From Straminergon stramineum (Eukaryota > Streptophyta > Bryopsida > Hypnales > Calliergonaceae), in NCBI GenBank assembly GCA_963920665.1, contig OY987265.1, forward strand, positions 31,625,001 through 31,689,000: DNA of 64,000 bases. The letters run 5' to 3'. Both the position numbers and the translations under genes were made by a program. Positions 60,992-64,000 of this stretch are shown here, one piece after another. A model generated the notes under the pieces. It was not told the origin of the DNA, ran no database searches, and was given only the letters and a program-made list of their open reading frames with translations. Every line of letters begins with the position of its first letter. Position 1 is the first letter of the stretch.

Positions 60992-61221
60992 TTAACCCCT
61001 AAATGACGTGCCGGACATTTATTGTCCGATGAATGACAAGGAATTCTTCTCTGTAGGCCAAAATTGCAACTATTCATCCTTGGAATTAGGGGTGCAAAGG
61101 GAAGATTTTCTACAGTAGTTTGACTCCCAATGATAATTTCTGTTTTTCCTAAAGTGGATGATGTCACACGGTTCCAAAAGGGCTGATTTCCACGGTCACC
61201 AGCCCGGCGTTCAAGGGTTAA
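60992..61221 (+). mobile_element. TTAA-flanked MITE, 230 bp, upstream of eIF3h (short family)
   Basis: The left end TTAACCCCTAAATGACG and the right end on the other strand, TTAACCCTTGAACGCCGGGC, share the TTAACCC start. The element is homologous over its full length to 10642-10870 in opposite orientation. It ends 235 bp before the eIF3h start codon, in the likely promoter. Confidence 0.75.
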
Positions 61222-61456
61222 TTGCTCCATCAATCTGTACTGGACCCGTGACCGCTCCATACCACGGTTGATAACTTTTTAATGCCGGGTATGTGGAAGC
61301 CCTAATTTCAGTCGAACTGACCAACAAAGCTGTGTTTGATACTCGCTAGACCTCCTTCGCGTGAGCTGCAGCTGTGTTGCTGCCAGAGTCTTCTTCAACA
61401 ATTTGCTTCCAAATCGTCCAACGATCTACCCAGTTGTTGTTTTTCGAGTGTTGAAC
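61222..61456 (+). promoter_or_regulatory. Proximal promoter and leader of eIF3h
   Basis: This GC-balanced stretch runs between the end of a TTAA-flanked MITE and the ATG at 61457. It contains the transcription start and 5' leader by position. No TATA box was assigned. Confidence 0.4.
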
Positions 61457-64000
61457 ATGGCGGACGGAAATCCCCGTGAGTACAATCTCCTGGAAAATTT
61501 CCACGAATTTGGTGCATTTTTGGCATAATTTGAGGGGTTTGCGTTTTTAGGGTTTCGTGTTGTATTCCGCTTTCAGATTCTTGTTGCAAGGGGGTTTCTC
61601 GTGCCCTTTTTCGTTTATGAATCGTAGCAAAGTTTTTTCTTTTCTCTGACGCGATTAACTGATGGTTATTTTACGGGCTTTGATCTTTGGCAGCCCCGTT
61701 GCGTTCCTTCGCTCAGGCAGCTCTGACGGAGAAAGAGGAGGTGCCTTTGAGAGTGATTCAGATTGAAGGCTTGGTAAGATGGTCCTGATCCTTCGTGTTT
61801 AGCGATTAAAGTGAATTTTGTGCACGATTCAGGCTGTTACGTCGCATGAATCGATATAGGGTTTTGATTGGAGTCGGTGGTATCTTCGTTCTTGTTGTGC
61901 AGGTCGCATTGAAAATTATCAAGCACTGCAAAGAGTGCATGCCCGCTCTTGTGACTGGCCAGCTGCTTGGACTCGACATTGGGAGTATACTGGAGGTCAC
62001 CAACTGCTTTCCCTTTCCGGTATGTTTCTTTCCTTTTTGCATATAATTTATTGGTCTCATTTACCTTTGTTTTTCAAAAATATACTACAATCCTCTGCAC
62101 TTCAGACAAGACTTTGTCGCCTTCTATACCCTTTTGAACGCCGGGTCTGCACAGCGGGTTCTGTGCATTATTCCTGTCCTGACCTGCACTTGTTATTGGA
62201 GTGCCTGTAGAGCCGAGGTGGAGAGGACGAGGAGGATTTGGATACTGATGGAGCTAATTACCAATTGGAGATGATGCGCTGCCTCCGCGAAGTCAATATT
62301 GACAACAACACTGTTGGCTGGTACAGCATACTTTCGGCGCTGCTTTTTTTTTAGTTGTACATTAGCACTCTCCACCCTAAATTCAATGATTTATCGGAGG
62401 AATAGTGTTACTATGCTTCAGCACACTAAGATTGCTTCCGTATTCTACTCAAGGTCATTAGAATGCAAATGGAACCAGTACAACAGATTGGAGATTTGGG
62501 GTTTGGCAAATTAATTCTATACTCTGTTTAACTGGCATATCATTGTCTCAAAGACAATGATACACGTCGCTGGCACGTGCCTTCGCAAGTACTCAGTGAA
62601 TTGCGTTCCCATGTACTCTTTTGTGTGAAAAGTTTGATTCATCTCTCTTTCGCGGATCGTAGGTATCAATCAACATACATGGGCTCGTTTCAAACGGTGG
62701 AGCTCATAGATACTTTTTTGAATTACCAGGTGGGTTTTGACAGAGTTTACCAGTTATGTGCAACCTATCTTCCAAGACAATTCTTAAATCTTTCGGTCAA
62801 TCTTGAAACCGTTTACTGATCTCACGAAACTCGCATTGCAGGAGAATATCAAGAGATGCGTTTGCATCATTTATGATCCTCTTCGTTCTGGCCAAGGAGT
62901 GTTGGCATTGAAGGCCTTGAAGCTGTCCGAAGGATTCATGGAACTCTACCGCGCTAATAACTTCACCGGAGAGAAGTGAGTGGTTTCGATTGCAATATCT
63001 TTTCCACGAAGTTGTTTGCTAATATGCTCCTTGGGAGCCTAGATACGTGAACCTTCTCTGACGGGTTATGCTTCACAATGTGGCAGGTTGAGAGAAAAGA
63101 ACTTGGCTTGGACTGATATTTTCGAGGAAATTTCTGTGAGTCACTTGATTCATAATCTATGAATGTCATTTAGGAATATGTCTGCTCATATTGCATTCTC
63201 ATGCTCATATTGTTTGTGTTCCATCCATGGCGATTGCAGGTGAAGGTCTCGAACTCTGCACTGGTGAGTTCGTTGATGACCGAGCTGGAACCGGAAGCTC
63301 CGGCCACCCAGGTATTTTTCTCATACGAAAGAAGTTGGTCCTTCCAGGATTATTCTCTTATCTGTTAAAAAAATTTATATAGGACGGGTGTTTACTGCTT
63401 TCTTGTCCGTCTATCTACTTCTTGAGATGAATTTATTTCAATTGCCTGCTAACATTGGTTGGATGTGTTCAGTGCGACTTTGACAGACTTGCCTTGTCCA
63501 CGAACCCTTTCATGGAAAAGAATTTGGAATTCTTGATTGAGTGTATGGACGATCTTTCCATGGAACAGCAGAAGGTACGTCAGTTGTGTCAAAGATTGCA
63601 TACGTCATAGACATCTATTGTCTATCCTAATCACTACACTGGTTGGAAAACATTTTGGTCATCCTGAACACTTTGAAGTGTTATCTAGCAATGAGTGACT
63701 TCTAGAACATCAGACAAGGTTGCTTGACCTCTCACGCGAACTTGATGTTAGCAGTACTAATCCTTGGGGGTGTGCAGTTTCAATATTATTATCGTAATCT
63801 ATCGAGGCAGCAAACGCAGCAACAGGCCTGGCTACAAAAGAGAAGGTATGTCTTGTCTGCAGCGTCACGTTGTTTAAGTCAAGGTTCACACCTATGGTAC
63901 TCTAGACTTTTTTTGGTTGAATACGTGAAAGGGATTCTGGGAATCATCTTGGTTAGGAGATTGTGTAATAAATGTTCTCTGGTTTTGCAGAACCGAGAAT
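61457..64000 (+). CDS. TIF3H1: Eukaryotic translation initiation factor 3 subunit h (partial, 3' end beyond window)
   Basis: Subunit of the cytosolic eIF3 complex; in Arabidopsis eIF3h helps ribosomes resume scanning past upstream ORFs. Exons 61457-61475, 61694-61773, 61903-62019, 62211-62320, 62663-62729, 62842-62975, 63087-63135, 63240-63311, 63473-63574, 63778-63845, 63991-64000 give 276 in-frame codons of an expected about 335-340. The MPN domain occupies roughly residues 20-160: [75 protein letters not shown]. The JAMM metalloprotease His-x-His pair is absent, as expected for this non-catalytic MPN subunit. After it come [35 protein letters not shown] and the start of KRRTEN. The gene runs off the right edge. 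Confidence 0.95.
61547..61555 (+). promoter_or_regulatory. Telo-box (TTAGGGTTT) in the first intron of eIF3h
   Basis: The sequence TTAGGGTTT is the reverse complement of the plant telo-box AAACCCTAA, which is known to be enriched in leaders and first introns of translation-related genes. Its position 72 bp inside the first intron fits that pattern. Function is inferred from the motif only. Confidence 0.35.

Noticed and set aside
1..64000. CRISPR arrays, rRNA or tRNA genes, bacterial operons, viral genes, LTR retrotransposon coding regions
   Set aside because: None is visible by eye: no regularly spaced repeats with unique spacers, no recognisable tRNA cloverleaf, and no gag-pol, reverse transcriptase or transposase motifs in any frame. 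A profile search could still find eroded ones.

Overview
This window reads as nuclear DNA of a land plant. It has six spliced protein-coding genes with canonical GT-AG introns, which I rebuilt exon by exon with reading phase conserved across every junction. They sit in very AT-rich intergenic DNA crowded with short inverted-repeat elements. The long PPR editing factor resembles, from memory and without an alignment, moss DYW-class PPR proteins, so a moss or another seed-free plant is my best guess. No bacterial, viral or organellar gene organisation is visible.

Layout: (1) 1-2480 AT-rich DNA. (2) 2785-6619 (+) delta(14)-sterol reductase (FACKEL type). (3) 6620-12950 intergenic: a Harbinger-like MITE, a region packed with degenerate CCAA-TTGG motifs, a long-TIR MITE and three TTAA-flanked elements. 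(4) 13005-15557 (-) cell-wall-type acid invertase (GH32) with one coding intron. (5) 17.9-31.5 kb gene-poor block: several TTAA-flanked elements, a nested second inverted-repeat family and a small CACTA-like element. (6) 31773-41427 (-) complete 24-exon P4-ATPase flippase of the ALA2 type, with two small MITEs in its introns. (7) 42.5-48.8 kb more inverted-repeat elements. (8) 49193-52882 (+) PPR protein with a C-terminal DYW-type deaminase domain. (9) 54263-56816 (+) mitochondrial phosphate carrier. (10) 60.1-61.2 kb cluster of three TTAA-flanked elements. (11) 61457-64000+ (+) eIF3 subunit h, cut by the window end.

The genes are independent housekeeping or metabolic genes and not a pathway cluster: sterol synthesis in the ER, apoplastic sucrose cleavage, lipid flipping in endomembranes, organellar RNA editing, mitochondrial phosphate import and translation initiation.

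The most unusual signal is the non-coding element population. At least eight, and perhaps eleven, elements of 79 bp to 1.7 kb begin TTAACCC/TTAACYCC and end in the reverse complement GGGTTAA. Two pairs abut and share one TTAA. This is the signature of piggyBac-type transposition, which I understand to be rare or unrecognised in land plants. No transposase gene is in the window, so the assignment rests on termini and target site.
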